A stretch of DNA of 64,000 bases from Aquisphaera giovannonii. GTDB lineage: Bacteria > Planctomycetota > Planctomycetia > Isosphaerales > Isosphaeraceae. The stretch is taken from assembly GCF_008087625.1 (NCBI RefSeq), contig NZ_CP042997.1, positions 4,898,001 through 4,962,000 on the forward strand. Reading direction: 5' to 3'. Positions 48,378 through 56,953 of the stretch are shown one piece after another; position 1 is the first letter of the stretch; each line of letters starts with the position of its first letter. The notes under the pieces were generated by a model that saw nothing but the letters and a program-made list of their open reading frames with translations, had not been told where the DNA came from and made no database searches. Made by a program: the position numbers and the translations under genes.

Positions 48378-49280
48378 TCACCCCTTCGGCCGCGTCTCGA
48401 CGCCCTTGCGGATGACCGCCAGGATCCGCTCGCGTTCCTCGCCGGACAGGGTCTGCCGCGGCCCGCGGACCCACTCGGCGCCGAGGCCGGCCTCCTGGAC
48501 GAGGAGCTTGATGTACTGGACGAACTTGGGGTGGGTGTCCAGCTTCATGAGCGGGGCGAACCAGCGGTAGAGGGCCTTCGCCTCGTCCCACTTGCCGGCC
48601 CGGGTCAGATCCCAGAGCCGCTGGTTCTCGGCCGGGAAGGCGATGCCGGAGCCGGCCACCCAGCCGTCGATGCCGTTGAGGGCGCATTCCATGATCAGGT
48701 CGTCCACGCCGGCGAACATCGCCAGGCGGTCGCCGACCAGGAGCCGGATCTCGGTGATCCGCCGGGGGTCGCCGGAGCTCTCCTTCATGGCGACCAGGTT
48801 GGGGATCTCCAGGTAGCCCTCCAGCTTCGCCGGCGTCACGTCCACCGTGTAGGCGATCGGGTTGTTGTAGAGCATCCAGGGCAGGTCGGCCGCCGTCGCC
48901 GCCGCCTTGAAGTAGGCGAACGCCTCGGCCTCGTCCGGCCGGTAGACCATCGGCGGCATGATCATGACGCCCGAGGCGCCGTTCTTCGCGTAGTCGCGGA
49001 CGCACCGGACCGCCGCGGCGGTGGAGGACTCGGCCACGCCGCCGAGCACCGGCACCTTGCCGCCGGCCGCCCTGACGATCGCCGCGAGGACCTCCTGCTT
49101 CTCGTCCGGGGTCATCGACTGGTTCTCGCCGAGCGAGCCGCAGGCGACGATCCCCCCCACGCCCGAGGCCACCAGGGCCTCCGCGTGCCGGGCCGTCGCC
49201 GCCAGGTCGAGCGACCGGTCCTCGCGGAGCTGGGTGGTGATCGCCGGGAAGACGCCAGACCAGTTCGGATTCTGTGCCAT
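48378..49280 (-). CDS. DapA-family lyase/deaminase, probable pyrroline-4-hydroxy-2-carboxylate deaminase
   Basis: 300 residues from ATG 49280 (MAQNPNWSGVFPAITTQL). A (beta/alpha)8 DHDPS/NAL-family enzyme: VASGVGGIVACGSLGENQSM, VLGGVAESSTAAAVR, the conserved tyrosine in LYNNPIAYTVDV and the Schiff-base Lys166 in LVAMKESSGDPRR. DapA itself would have a G(T)TGE active-site segment; here GSLGEN. In the context of a hydroxyproline epimerase and D-amino-acid oxidase, the HypD role (to 2-oxoglutarate semialdehyde plus ammonia) fits best. It is the first gene of the minus-strand cluster. Confidence 0.8.
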   Translation of the reverse strand: MAQNPNWSGVFPAITTQLREDRSLDLAATARHAEALVASGVGGIVACGSLGENQSMTPDEKQEVLAAIVRAAGGKVPVLGGVAESSTAAAVRCVRDYAKNGASGVMIMPPMVYRPDEAEAFAYFKAAATAADLPWMLYNNPIAYTVDVTPAKLEGYLEIPNLVAMKESSGDPRRITEIRLLVGDRLAMFAGVDDLIMECALNGIDGWVAGSGIAFPAENQRLWDLTRAGKWDEAKALYRWFAPLMKLDTHPKFVQYIKLLVQEAGLGAEWVRGPRQTLSGEERERILAVIRKGVETRPKG

Positions 49281-49460
49281 GAATGAGTCCCTCAGCCTCG
49301 AACTCGGCCCGATCGCCGGGCCCGTCCCGTCTTGTCCCCCGAGCGTCCACGCGACATCATGGATTCTGCCCGGGGCGGCCGCCGAAGTCTTGGCGATTTC
49401 CGGGAATGCGACTGGATTCCGCGCACAGTCGGGCACGAGGTCAGAATCGAGGGCCTTGCG

Positions 49461-50207
49461 ATGCGGACCGACCCGGCGGCCGAGCTGTTCGCCCGCCTCG
49501 CGGAGCCGTTCACGGGCGAGGCCCTCTTCGACCGCCTGGACGGGGTCGTCTACTTCGTCAAGAACGAGCGGGCGGAGTACGTGCTCGTGAACCGGACGCT
49601 CGTGGAGCGCTGCGGGGCCTCGGACAAGTCGGAGCTGATCGGCCGGACGGCCGAGGACCTCTTCCCGGCGCCGCTGGGGCGGACCTACCGCGAGCAGGAC
49701 GAGGCCCTGATCCGCTCCGGCGAGGCGATCTCGGGCCAGCTCGAGCTCCACCTGTACCCGGGCGGCCGGACCGGCTGGTGCCTGACGAACAAGCTGCCGC
49801 TCCGCGACCGCGGCGGCCAAGTCGTCGGCCTCGTCGGCTCGTCGCAGGACCTCCGCCCGCCGGCCGAGGCGGAGGACGGCTACGACGACGTCGCGCGCGC
49901 CGTGCAGTTCGCCCGCGACCGCCTGGAGGAACGCCCCTCGGTGGAGGCCATGGCGGAGGTCGCCGGCCTGTCGGCCTACCAGCTCGACCGCCGCATCCGC
50001 CGCCTCTTCGGCCTCACCCCCGGCCAGCTCCTGCTGAAGCTCCGCATCGACGCCGCCGCCGAGCAGCTCCGCCACACCGACCGCCCCGCCGCCCAGGTCG
50101 CCCTGTCCTGCGGCTACTCCGACCAGAGCGCCTTCTCCCGCCAGTTCCGCCGCACGATCGGCCTGACGCCGTTGGAGTATCGCGAGGCGTATCGGCCCGG
50201 GGGATGA
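49461..50207 (+). CDS. AraC-family regulator with N-terminal PAS domain
   Basis: 248 residues from ATG 49461 (MRTDPAAELFARLAEPF); the frame extends further upstream with poor sequence. Residues ~20-130 are a PAS-like domain: LFDRLDGVVYFVKNERAEYV, LVNRTLVERCGASDKSELIG and RTAEDLFPAPLGRTYREQDE. Residues ~150-245 hold the two AraC helix-turn-helices: SVEAMAEVAGLSAYQLDRRI and the DQSAFSRQFRRTIGLTPLEY signature. It is divergent from the hydroxyproline cluster (180 bases between the starts), so it is probably its activator, with the PAS domain sensing hydroxyproline or an intermediate (inference). Confidence 0.9.
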   Translation: MRTDPAAELFARLAEPFTGEALFDRLDGVVYFVKNERAEYVLVNRTLVERCGASDKSELIGRTAEDLFPAPLGRTYREQDEALIRSGEAISGQLELHLYPGGRTGWCLTNKLPLRDRGGQVVGLVGSSQDLRPPAEAEDGYDDVARAVQFARDRLEERPSVEAMAEVAGLSAYQLDRRIRRLFGLTPGQLLLKLRIDAAAEQLRHTDRPAAQVALSCGYSDQSAFSRQFRRTIGLTPLEYREAYRPGG

Positions 50208-50355
50208 ACGGGCGTGGCGCTCTCCTCAACGATGGCATGGACGCCACCCGTGAACCCCGAACGTCGCGATGCCTCCACGGATGAGATTGACCGATCCCCT
50301 GGAATATCCTAAAAAGTCCGGCACCTTGAGCCTGCTCTTAACCAGGAGGGTCGCG

Positions 50356-51096
50356 ATGTGGGGCATGAAGCCGGGTCGGTCCGTGGTCGTGATCGCCGTC
50401 CTCGCGACACTCGTCGCCATCTCGGGAGGGGGGCAGGCGTCGGCAGCCGTGCTGCATTCGTACACGAGCCTCGCCACGATGGACGACGCGCCCAACTACA
50501 CCCTGTCGATTTGGAGCAGTAACGTCGGCGGAGAGCCGGCGTCGTACTGGTCCGGGGGCGAGGTGCACCTCGGCAGCTTCTACGGGGGCATGAGGTACTC
50601 GCAGTTCCCGGACACCTGGCCGACGCCCGACGTCACGTACAAGAACGTCCCGTTTACGATCCAGATCATGCCGACCGTGACCCTGCCGTCGAGCCCGGGC
50701 GGGTACCAGTATACCCTGGGCGTGACCGGCCCGGCGTACGACGGTGCCGTGCTCCACGGCGTCCTCAACGGGACCTTCCACTCCGACGGCGGGTCGGACG
50801 TGACGGCGACCTTCACGTCCGTGACCCCCTTCGACGTCGCGAATTACTACCGCCAGGACCTGAAGGTCTCGTACACGGTCGATCCGTCGCTGCCCAACCT
50901 GTTCCCGATCGAGAACATCGTCCTGCCGGGTCCGATCCACGTGAACCCGACCTCGTTCACGGACATCAACATCCAGATGTTGCACGTCCCGGAGCCGACC
51001 TCACTCCTCATCTTCCTGCCGCTGTTCGCCGCGTTGGGCTCCCGCTCGAGGGCCTTCCGGCGGAGCCTCGCGGGGGCCCTCGTCGCGACGCGATAG
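50356..51096 (+). CDS. PEP-CTERM exported protein
   Basis: 246 residues from ATG 50356, with AGGAGGG six bases upstream. Signal peptide VVVIAVLATLVAISGGGQAS. The body (~30-220) is a beta-rich domain with no recognised family (SYWSGGEVHLGSFYGGMRY, FTIQIMPTVTLPSSPGGYQY). The C-terminus VPEPTSLLIFLPLFAALGSR then RAFRR is a complete PEP-CTERM sorting signal: Pro-Glu-Pro, a membrane helix and a basic end, processed by an exosortase. The protein is thus probably surface or matrix material. No exosortase gene is in the window. Confidence 0.85.
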   Translation: MWGMKPGRSVVVIAVLATLVAISGGGQASAAVLHSYTSLATMDDAPNYTLSIWSSNVGGEPASYWSGGEVHLGSFYGGMRYSQFPDTWPTPDVTYKNVPFTIQIMPTVTLPSSPGGYQYTLGVTGPAYDGAVLHGVLNGTFHSDGGSDVTATFTSVTPFDVANYYRQDLKVSYTVDPSLPNLFPIENIVLPGPIHVNPTSFTDINIQMLHVPEPTSLLIFLPLFAALGSRSRAFRRSLAGALVATR

Positions 51097-51295
51097 GGAG
51101 GGCACGGTCCGCATGGTGAGGCGGGCTCGGCCGGGACGCCCCCTCGCGCCGGGCCGGCGTCCGACTTCTCGCCCCGGTGGAGTCACCGCCCGCGGCCCCC
51201 GCGGGTACAATGGAAGGCCGCTCGGGCGGGGCAGCGCCGTGCCCGCTTTGGGCCGGTCCCCCGCGGTGGCAAGAAGAATTCGGGGCGGCAAGCAC

Positions 51296-51493
51296 ATGGA
51301 CACCTTCACGATCGAACTCCCCGAAGAGCAGGCCCGGCGGCTCCGCGAGCAGGCGGAGGAGGCCGGGGTCACTCCCGAAGAGATGTTGCGCTTCACGATC
51401 CAGGAGTGGCTGACTCGCCCGGGCCAGGATTTCGCGCGGGCCGCCGCGTACGTGCTGCAGAAGAACCGGGAACTCTACCGGCGGCTGGCGTAG
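51296..51493 (+). CDS. Small antitoxin-like protein (partner of Doc)
   Basis: 65 residues from ATG 51296 (MDTFTIELPEEQARRLREQA). The short beta-strand 'DTFTIELPEEQ' followed by two helices (EEAGVTPEEMLRFTIQEWLT) is the ribbon-helix-helix layout of many type II antitoxins. It ends four bases before the Doc-like toxin start, the usual antitoxin-first order. The frame upstream to 51113 is GC noise and is not included. Confidence 0.7.
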   Translation: MDTFTIELPEEQARRLREQAEEAGVTPEEMLRFTIQEWLTRPGQDFARAAAYVLQKNRELYRRLA

Positions 51494-51497
51494 CACG

Positions 51498-51890
51498 ATG
51501 CGTTACCTGACGATGGGAGAAATCCTGGAACTGCACCGGATGGTCATCGACCAATCGGGAGGTCGTTCGGGGGTCCGGGATCCCAACGGGTTGGATTCCG
51601 CCCTGGCCCAGCCGCGCATGGCCTTCGGCGGATCTGACCTTTACCCGACGGTCGTGGAAAAGGCCGCGGCCCTGGGTTTCTCCCTGGTCATGAACCATCC
51701 GTTCGTGGACGGGAACAAGCCGATCGGACACGCGGCCATGGAGACGTTCCTGGTGATCAACGGGTATGAGATCGTCGCCTCCACGGACGAGCAGGAGCGG
51801 GTCATCCTCGACCTGGCCGCGGGCCTCCTCAGGCGAGAGGCGTTCACCGAATGGCTGCGAGCCCGCCTGGGCGATCTGAGGACCGCGTAA
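51498..51890 (+). CDS. Doc (death-on-curing) family toxin, Fic fold
   Basis: 130 residues. The Fic/Doc active-site loop is HPFVDGNKPIGHAAMETFLV (canonical HxFx(D/E)GNKR; here the Arg of 'GNKR' is Pro). The opening MRYLTMGEILELHRMVIDQS, the loop GVRDPNGLDSALAQPRMAFG and the flanking VVEKAAALGFSLVMN all match Doc. Doc proteins phosphorylate EF-Tu and block translation until neutralised. With the 65-residue antitoxin four bases upstream it forms a complete, apparently intact type II module. The K-P-I replacement of K-R-T could alter phosphate binding. Confidence 0.85.
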   Translation: MRYLTMGEILELHRMVIDQSGGRSGVRDPNGLDSALAQPRMAFGGSDLYPTVVEKAAALGFSLVMNHPFVDGNKPIGHAAMETFLVINGYEIVASTDEQERVILDLAAGLLRREAFTEWLRARLGDLRTA

Positions 51891-51914
51891 CCGGACGCCA
51901 GCCTTCTTGCCGCC

Positions 51915-51984
51915 CCGTGGGAGCCGCCTCCGTGCGGCGACCGGGTGAGCCCCGGCCGGCGCGGTCGCCGCACGGGGGCGGCGC
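51915..51984. repeat. R1 repeat, full inverted unit
   Basis: CCGTGGGAGCCGCCTCCGTG (51915) and ..GCGGTCGCCGCACGGGGGCG form inverted arms around CCGGGTGAGCCCCGGCC. It is located between the Doc gene stop and the convergent CBM9-like gene. Confidence 0.7.
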
Positions 51985-51991
51985 CGACGCG

Positions 51992-53068
51992 CTACTCCCG
52001 CCGTAGCCGCGAGTCCTCGCCCACGCTCCACACGCCGATGGCCTTCGCCTCGCCTTCGTCGAGCGGCCTGAGCGTCGCTTGGTAGCCGCCGGGCCTCGCC
52101 TCCAGCTTCAGCTCGTGGCGGGGCAGCCCCGCGGGGGGCTCGGGAAGCGTCAGCGCCTCCGCCCGATCGGCCCAGCGGCCGTTCTTGTCGCGGTAGGCCT
52201 TCTGGGCGTGATAGACCTGCATCAGGCGCGAGCGGACGGGCAGCGACGGATCCGATCGCAGGGCGACGGTGCCCGCCCCCGGGGCGACGTCGGAAAACTG
52301 GACGATGCCCCAGTACTCGGGCCGGTGCATGTCCACGACGCCCTGGGGCGACCAGACCCAGTTGTCTTCCTTCGTGCCGGGGACCTTGCGGTACTTGCCG
52401 CCGTCGAGCTCGTGCTTCCACTCGACCCGGGAGAAGTTGATCCGCCACTGGTCGCCGTCCTTCGGGGGCGCCGGCCTGTGGGCGTGCTCGCCCAGCACCT
52501 TCCAGGGGAGGGCGAACTCGACCGTCCAGCCTTTATCCTCGTCGCGGGGGTCGTTGATCGTGCCCTCGACGTGGACGCCCGTCTTCAGGCCGGGCACCTC
52601 CCAGGCGTCCACGGCGGGGCCGCCGTTGCGGTAGGGCTTCGGCAGGTACAGGTCCCACTCCGTGTTCAGGGCGTTGATCTCGAGCTCGTAGTACTCGTGG
52701 TTGTCGCCGTCGGGGTCGAGGAAGATCTCGAAGTCGTTGTCCTGGAAGATGACCGAGTCGTGCTTGGTCAGGGTCCCCCAGACGTGGGGCTCGTCGAGCT
52801 TCGCGGCGACGTAGAGGTACTGGTCGTCCCAGAGCATCTTCGCGCGGGTCGCGAACCGAGGCTTCGGGCGGACGTCCCCCTCGATGTCCTCGAACGGCTC
52901 GGTCCACGGGGCGCCCTGCCAGGCCGGGTCGTCGAGCTTGCCGTCGATGACGATCGGCGCGGGCGTCTTATGGGCGACATAGCCCCGCGGCACCGCCGGG
53001 GCCTGGGCGCGGGCGGCCCCGGTCGCGACGAGGACCGCGGGCAGGATGAATGCGATGCGACGCATCAT
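51992..53068 (-). CDS. Secreted carbohydrate-binding family 9-like protein
   Basis: 358 residues with signal peptide (RRIAFILPAVLVATGAARAQ). CBM9-like domain ~25-235: APIVIDGKLDDPAWQGAPWT, the fold's classic opening, ATRAKMLWDDQYLYVAAKLD, SVIFQDNDFEIFLDPDGDNH, ALNTEWDLYLPKPY and WTVEFALPWKVLGEH. A C-terminal region contains YWGIVQFSD and a short domain with YHAQKAYRDKNGRWADRAEA. CBM9 modules bind sugar chain ends; stand-alone versions are common in polysaccharide-degrading planctomycetes. No catalytic residues are seen. Confidence 0.85.
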   Translation of the reverse strand: MMRRIAFILPAVLVATGAARAQAPAVPRGYVAHKTPAPIVIDGKLDDPAWQGAPWTEPFEDIEGDVRPKPRFATRAKMLWDDQYLYVAAKLDEPHVWGTLTKHDSVIFQDNDFEIFLDPDGDNHEYYELEINALNTEWDLYLPKPYRNGGPAVDAWEVPGLKTGVHVEGTINDPRDEDKGWTVEFALPWKVLGEHAHRPAPPKDGDQWRINFSRVEWKHELDGGKYRKVPGTKEDNWVWSPQGVVDMHRPEYWGIVQFSDVAPGAGTVALRSDPSLPVRSRLMQVYHAQKAYRDKNGRWADRAEALTLPEPPAGLPRHELKLEARPGGYQATLRPLDEGEAKAIGVWSVGEDSRLRRE

Positions 53069-53122
53069 GGGTCTTCCCCTTCGAAGTCGGCCTCTGTGTT
53101 TCTCCTCGGCGAGAAATCAATT

Positions 53123-53216
53123 CCGGCTCTCCCCCTTACGAAGGGGGAGTTGGAGGGGGTGGATTCTCCAGGCCGAGGCGATCGAATACACCCCCCTTTA
53201 TCCCCCCTTCGTAGGG
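53123..53216. repeat. R2 repeat interrupted by the IS element (left part)
   Basis: CCGGCTCTCCCCCTTACGAA .. CCCCCCTTCGTAGGG is an R2 unit in the opposite orientation to 48182. It is cut at 53216 by the IS; the last 11 bases (CCTTCGTAGGG) recur at 54757-54767, where the repeat's remaining G-run follows. Confidence 0.8.
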
Positions 53217-54756
53217 CAGTGCTGTAAGGGTCTCGGCATTCTGCGACGGGGCGGCAGATAGTAGCATAAACTCTTATTTGGTATCGGGTTGAGTCCCTAG
53301 CAGGAGGCCCCGCGTTATGGACGACGACGTCTTTTCCACCGTCGTTCTTGAGAAGCTTCCTTTGGCGGAGTCGGTGTGGCGCCTGCTCCACTACACGATG
53401 GATGAAGCCTGGCTGGTGGACCTCTGGGATCGGAACCGCGGCCGCTGCTACGAGCGCGAATTGAAATTCAGCACGCTGGCCCATCTCGTCTCCGACGCCC
53501 TGCTGCAGCACGACGGGAGTGGCCGAAAGTCCTTCGAGCGGGCGCAGGAAGAGAGGATCTTGAACGTCTCGATCCCCTCGCCCTACGCGAAGCTCGCGAC
53601 GCTCCCCGTGGCCCTGAGCGAGGCCTTTCTCGAGGGAGGCAGCCGGCGGATGCAGGCGGTCTTGCCCGAGGACCTGGCCGTCGATCCCCTGCCGCCCTGC
53701 TTGGAGGGCTACGACGTCTTTGGCGCCGACGGCAAGGCGGTCAAACACGTCAAGCGGTTGCTCAAGTCGTTGCGCAACCTGCAGGCGGGTATCCTGGGCG
53801 CGCGCGCCTCGGTGGGCTTGAACCTGAGGACGGGGCTGGTCGTGGGCATGGTCGGCCATCTCGACGGCGAAGCCGGCGAGGCGGCGCTGACCGAGGACCT
53901 CCTGCCCCGTCTGGCCACGGCCGCGGCCCGGTCGGGGAAGCCGTGGGTGGCCGTGCTCGACCGGCTCTACTGCAACTTGAGCTTCCCGCGGCGGGTGCTG
54001 GACGCCGGGGGCCATTTCCTCATCCGCTACTGCAGCAATACGACCTTCGTCCCCGATGCGAAGAGGCCGGCCCGTGCCGGCCGCGACTCCCGCGGGAGGC
54101 GGATCGTTCAGGAGTGGGGGTGGCTGGGCAAGGTCGAGAAGGGTAGTCGGGTGTACGTGCGCCGGATCACGCTCGACCTCGGCGGCGGCAAGTCGATCGG
54201 CGTCGTCACGGATCTGTTGGATGAGGAGGAGTTCCCCGCGGAGGCCCTGCTCGCGACGTATCACGGCAGGTGGGGGATCGAGGAGGCCTTTCACCAGATC
54301 ACCGAGGTGTTCTCGTTGAAGCGCCTGATCGGCACCGGGCCGAAGGCCGTGCTCTATCAGATGTCGTTCTGCCTGCTGTTGTACAACGCGTTGCAGGTGG
54401 TGCGGCTTCACCTGGCCTCGCATCAGGCATGCGCGGCGGAGAAGATCTCCAACGAGAAGCTGTTCGACGACGTGCAGCGGCAGATGATCTCGGTCGACGA
54501 GTTGATCGAGGCGGACGTCCTGCTTGGCATGCTCGGTGCGGTGCCGTCCGCGGATGAGTTGCGCTCGCGTTTGCAGGAGCGCCTGGGCGGGGTATGGAGC
54601 AAGCGCTGGTGGAAGGCGCCGAGCTCCGGGGGAGGCGGGCACAAGAAGGAGAAGAAGCGCGTGCTCGGTAACCATACCTCGACCTACCGTGTGCTTCAGC
54701 AAGCCCGCGAATAAGATATGAACTCCTGAGGCACCTGCAAGACCCTTACAGCACTG
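53217..54756 (+). mobile_element. IS4-type insertion sequence, complete, 1540 bp
   Basis: The terminal inverted repeats CAGTGCTGTAAGGGTCT (53217-53233) and its inverted copy (ending 54756) match over 17 bases. An 11-bp target duplication, CCTTCGTAGGG, flanks the element (53206-53216 and 54757-54767). The single transposase gene fills nearly all of it. Intact ends, duplication and open reading frame suggest recent insertion. The target is a member of the R2 repeat family. Confidence 0.9.
53317..54714 (+). CDS. IS4-family transposase
   Basis: 465 residues. DDE-type catalytic residues are visible: first Asp in DVFGADGKAVKHVKRL (~133), second Asp in WVAVLDRLYCNLSFPR (~210) and Glu in YHGRWGIEEAFHQIT (~325), the region matching the Y-R-E signature of IS4 enzymes although the final Lys spacing is not canonical. 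TDLLDEEEFPAEALLATYH precedes it. C-terminal residues (SSGGGGHKKEKKRVLGN) are basic. It is close to full length for this family and uninterrupted, so probably active. Confidence 0.9.
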   Translation: MDDDVFSTVVLEKLPLAESVWRLLHYTMDEAWLVDLWDRNRGRCYERELKFSTLAHLVSDALLQHDGSGRKSFERAQEERILNVSIPSPYAKLATLPVALSEAFLEGGSRRMQAVLPEDLAVDPLPPCLEGYDVFGADGKAVKHVKRLLKSLRNLQAGILGARASVGLNLRTGLVVGMVGHLDGEAGEAALTEDLLPRLATAAARSGKPWVAVLDRLYCNLSFPRRVLDAGGHFLIRYCSNTTFVPDAKRPARAGRDSRGRRIVQEWGWLGKVEKGSRVYVRRITLDLGGGKSIGVVTDLLDEEEFPAEALLATYHGRWGIEEAFHQITEVFSLKRLIGTGPKAVLYQMSFCLLLYNALQVVRLHLASHQACAAEKISNEKLFDDVQRQMISVDELIEADVLLGMLGAVPSADELRSRLQERLGGVWSKRWWKAPSSGGGGHKKEKKRVLGNHTSTYRVLQQARE

Positions 54757-54835
54757 CCTTCGTAGGGGGGGAAGCGGATTTGACTCTTCCCCGTTCCAAA
54801 GTGAAGGTCAACGACTCTCGGGGCCCACCGCGCCC

Positions 54836-56752
54836 TCACCGCGCGATCGGCCTCATGATCTGCTCCAGGACGTCCGGCTTGCCCTCGTCGCGGACGAGCT
54901 CCAGGTACTTCGGCCCGCCGTCGTAGGCGATGGAGAGCGTCCGGAAGCGGTCCCCCTCCAGGATGAGGAGGTCGATCTTGCGGAGCGCGACGCTGTCGGC
55001 CAGGGCGTCCTCCAGCCGCTGGGGGCTGAAGACGCGATCATTCACGCCGATCATCTTCATGCCGGGTGCGAGCCCGGCGCGGTCGCCGGGCATGCCCGGG
55101 ACGATGTTGCTGACGCGGCCGTCGGGCGTGAAGCTGAGGCCGAGCGAGTGCTCCGCCGAGGCGCCGTGGCGGCCCCGGCTCCGCCCGCCGTCCTCGGTCG
55201 CGTGGGGCGTGGGCGAATACTGGAGGCGGTAGCCGAGGCGCGTCACCAGCTCCAGCGGCAGGGCGTCGAGGGGTTTCTCCACCCGGCCGGCGAGGAACGC
55301 GTCCCAGTCGTGGTCGGCCGCCTGCTTCAGCAGCGAGACGACCTCGGCCCGCTCGTACGGGTCCGCCTGCTGGCCCGGCGCCCCCTTCCTGCCCAGGAAC
55401 GCCCGCGCGAAGTCGTCCAGGCTCCGCCGCCCCTCGGTCTTCGCCCGGATGATGGCGTCGGCCTCCATCCAGATGAGGGCGCCCTCGTAGTAGTAGTCCT
55501 GGCTCCGCCGCAGGTCGGTCCAGTTCGGGCTGCCGCCCCGCAGGATCGACGAGGCGATCGCCGTGTCCTCCAGCGGCCGCCACTTCCGACCGGCCTGGAG
55601 CATCAGGCTGCCGATCCGGTCGGTCAGCGTCTCGCGGTACTCCTTGGCGGTCGCCAGGCCGGACCGCACCATGATCACGTCGCCGAGGTACTGCGTGAGG
55701 CCCTCGTAGACCCAGAGCAGGGAGGTCCGCATCGGCGTGTGGAAGTCCGGCGTACACTGCCCGAGCGGGCGGCGGTACTTGCCGCACCACGAGTGCACGT
55801 ACTCGTGCGGGATCAGGTTCGCGATCCACCCCTTGCGGCGGCGCGCGTCGATCAGGTCGCGCTCGCCGACGCCGTTGATGCTGGAGGCCAGGTGCTCCAG
55901 GCCGAGGTTGCCCAGGTCGTCGCTGCACGTGACCAGGAAGTCGAACCGGTCGTAGTGGCAGTTCTTGAACAGGGCCCCGGCCTCGCGGACCATCCGGCCG
56001 TACAGGTCCAGCACGTCGGGCGGCAGGGCGACGGCCGTCGGGGACTCGGAGGCGACGTGGAACCGCGCCCGGGGATAGGCCCCGGTCGACAGGTCGTAGG
56101 TCTTCAGCAGCTCGCCGGCGATCAGCGGGGAGTCGCCCAGCACCTCCAGCGAGACGGGGTCGAAGGTGATCAGCCCGTCCTTCTCGGTGCCCCCCCGCAG
56201 CGCCGTGGCGTATTTCCATTTCGGCGGGAGCCGCAGCGAGAGCTCGACCTTGATGTCGGCCGCGGCCGGCCCGTCGGGGTAGACGAGGCAGGTGGGCCAG
56301 TTGATGATGCCGACCATGGCGTTGCCGAAGCTCAGGTGGCCGCTCGCCTCCTCCGCCGCGACGTTGCAGATGGTGTCCAGCCGGATCTCGACCTCGCCGG
56401 CCCCGGCCGGGACCTCGCAGCGATGCCGGTAGAGGTCCACCTCGTCCCGCCGCCAGGGGATGGGCGAGCCGTCGCGGGCGTGCACGCGGAGGCCGCCGAT
56501 CGTGTCCAGCGGGCCGCTCGGCCCGTGCGTGCCGGGGATCCACCTGGGGTACCAGAAGTCGAACGGGCCGGGCCCCCTGGCCAGCCGCACCGTCGTGTGG
56601 ATCAGCCGTCGCGGCAGCTCGCGGGCGTCCACCTCCACCCGCAGGGTGGGCCCGGCGGCCGCGGCCGAGAGGCCGGGGGCGGCGAGGGCGATCAGGGCCA
56701 GGATTGCGGCCGCGCGGACCTTCGATGCACCGGTCGATTGCCGGACGTTCAT
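54836..56752 (-). CDS. M61-family (glycyl aminopeptidase-like) metallopeptidase with PDZ domain
   Basis: 638 residues from ATG 56752 (MNVRQSTGASKVRAAA). A signal peptide (AAAILALIALAAPGLSAAAA) is followed by the N-terminal M61 beta domain (LRVEVDARELPRRLIHTTVR) and the catalytic domain with HEYVH at 316-320 in LIPHEYVHSWCGKY; SLLWVYEGLTQYLGDVIMVR carries the third ligand Glu. A C-terminal PDZ-like segment (~515-620) includes LGLSFTPDGRVSNIVPGMPG and GDRAGLAPGMKMIGVNDRVF. M61 enzymes are exported aminopeptidases. The gene lies just after the IS insertion, and its reading frame is undamaged. Confidence 0.9.
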   Translation of the reverse strand: MNVRQSTGASKVRAAAILALIALAAPGLSAAAAGPTLRVEVDARELPRRLIHTTVRLARGPGPFDFWYPRWIPGTHGPSGPLDTIGGLRVHARDGSPIPWRRDEVDLYRHRCEVPAGAGEVEIRLDTICNVAAEEASGHLSFGNAMVGIINWPTCLVYPDGPAAADIKVELSLRLPPKWKYATALRGGTEKDGLITFDPVSLEVLGDSPLIAGELLKTYDLSTGAYPRARFHVASESPTAVALPPDVLDLYGRMVREAGALFKNCHYDRFDFLVTCSDDLGNLGLEHLASSINGVGERDLIDARRRKGWIANLIPHEYVHSWCGKYRRPLGQCTPDFHTPMRTSLLWVYEGLTQYLGDVIMVRSGLATAKEYRETLTDRIGSLMLQAGRKWRPLEDTAIASSILRGGSPNWTDLRRSQDYYYEGALIWMEADAIIRAKTEGRRSLDDFARAFLGRKGAPGQQADPYERAEVVSLLKQAADHDWDAFLAGRVEKPLDALPLELVTRLGYRLQYSPTPHATEDGGRSRGRHGASAEHSLGLSFTPDGRVSNIVPGMPGDRAGLAPGMKMIGVNDRVFSPQRLEDALADSVALRKIDLLILEGDRFRTLSIAYDGGPKYLELVRDEGKPDVLEQIMRPIAR

Positions 56753-56953
56753 CCCGTGGATCCTCAAGGGGTCGGTCGGAGTCGGGCCATCGCGGCGCGG
56801 GAGCGGGGCGACGCGGCTGGGGAGGCGTTCATGGTAGTCCCTCGCCGGGGCCGTCGCCAGTCGCGGTTGCAAACCGCGGCCCCGGCATGAATGATGGTGG
56901 GGCGAACCGCGCCGGGACGACGCACGACCGCAGCGACATCGGAGCGAATCTTC

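Noticed and set aside
53217-54756. IS as part of a composite transposon carrying the CBM9 or M61 genes
   Set aside because: Only one IS copy is present and it has its own 11-bp target duplication, so it inserted alone.
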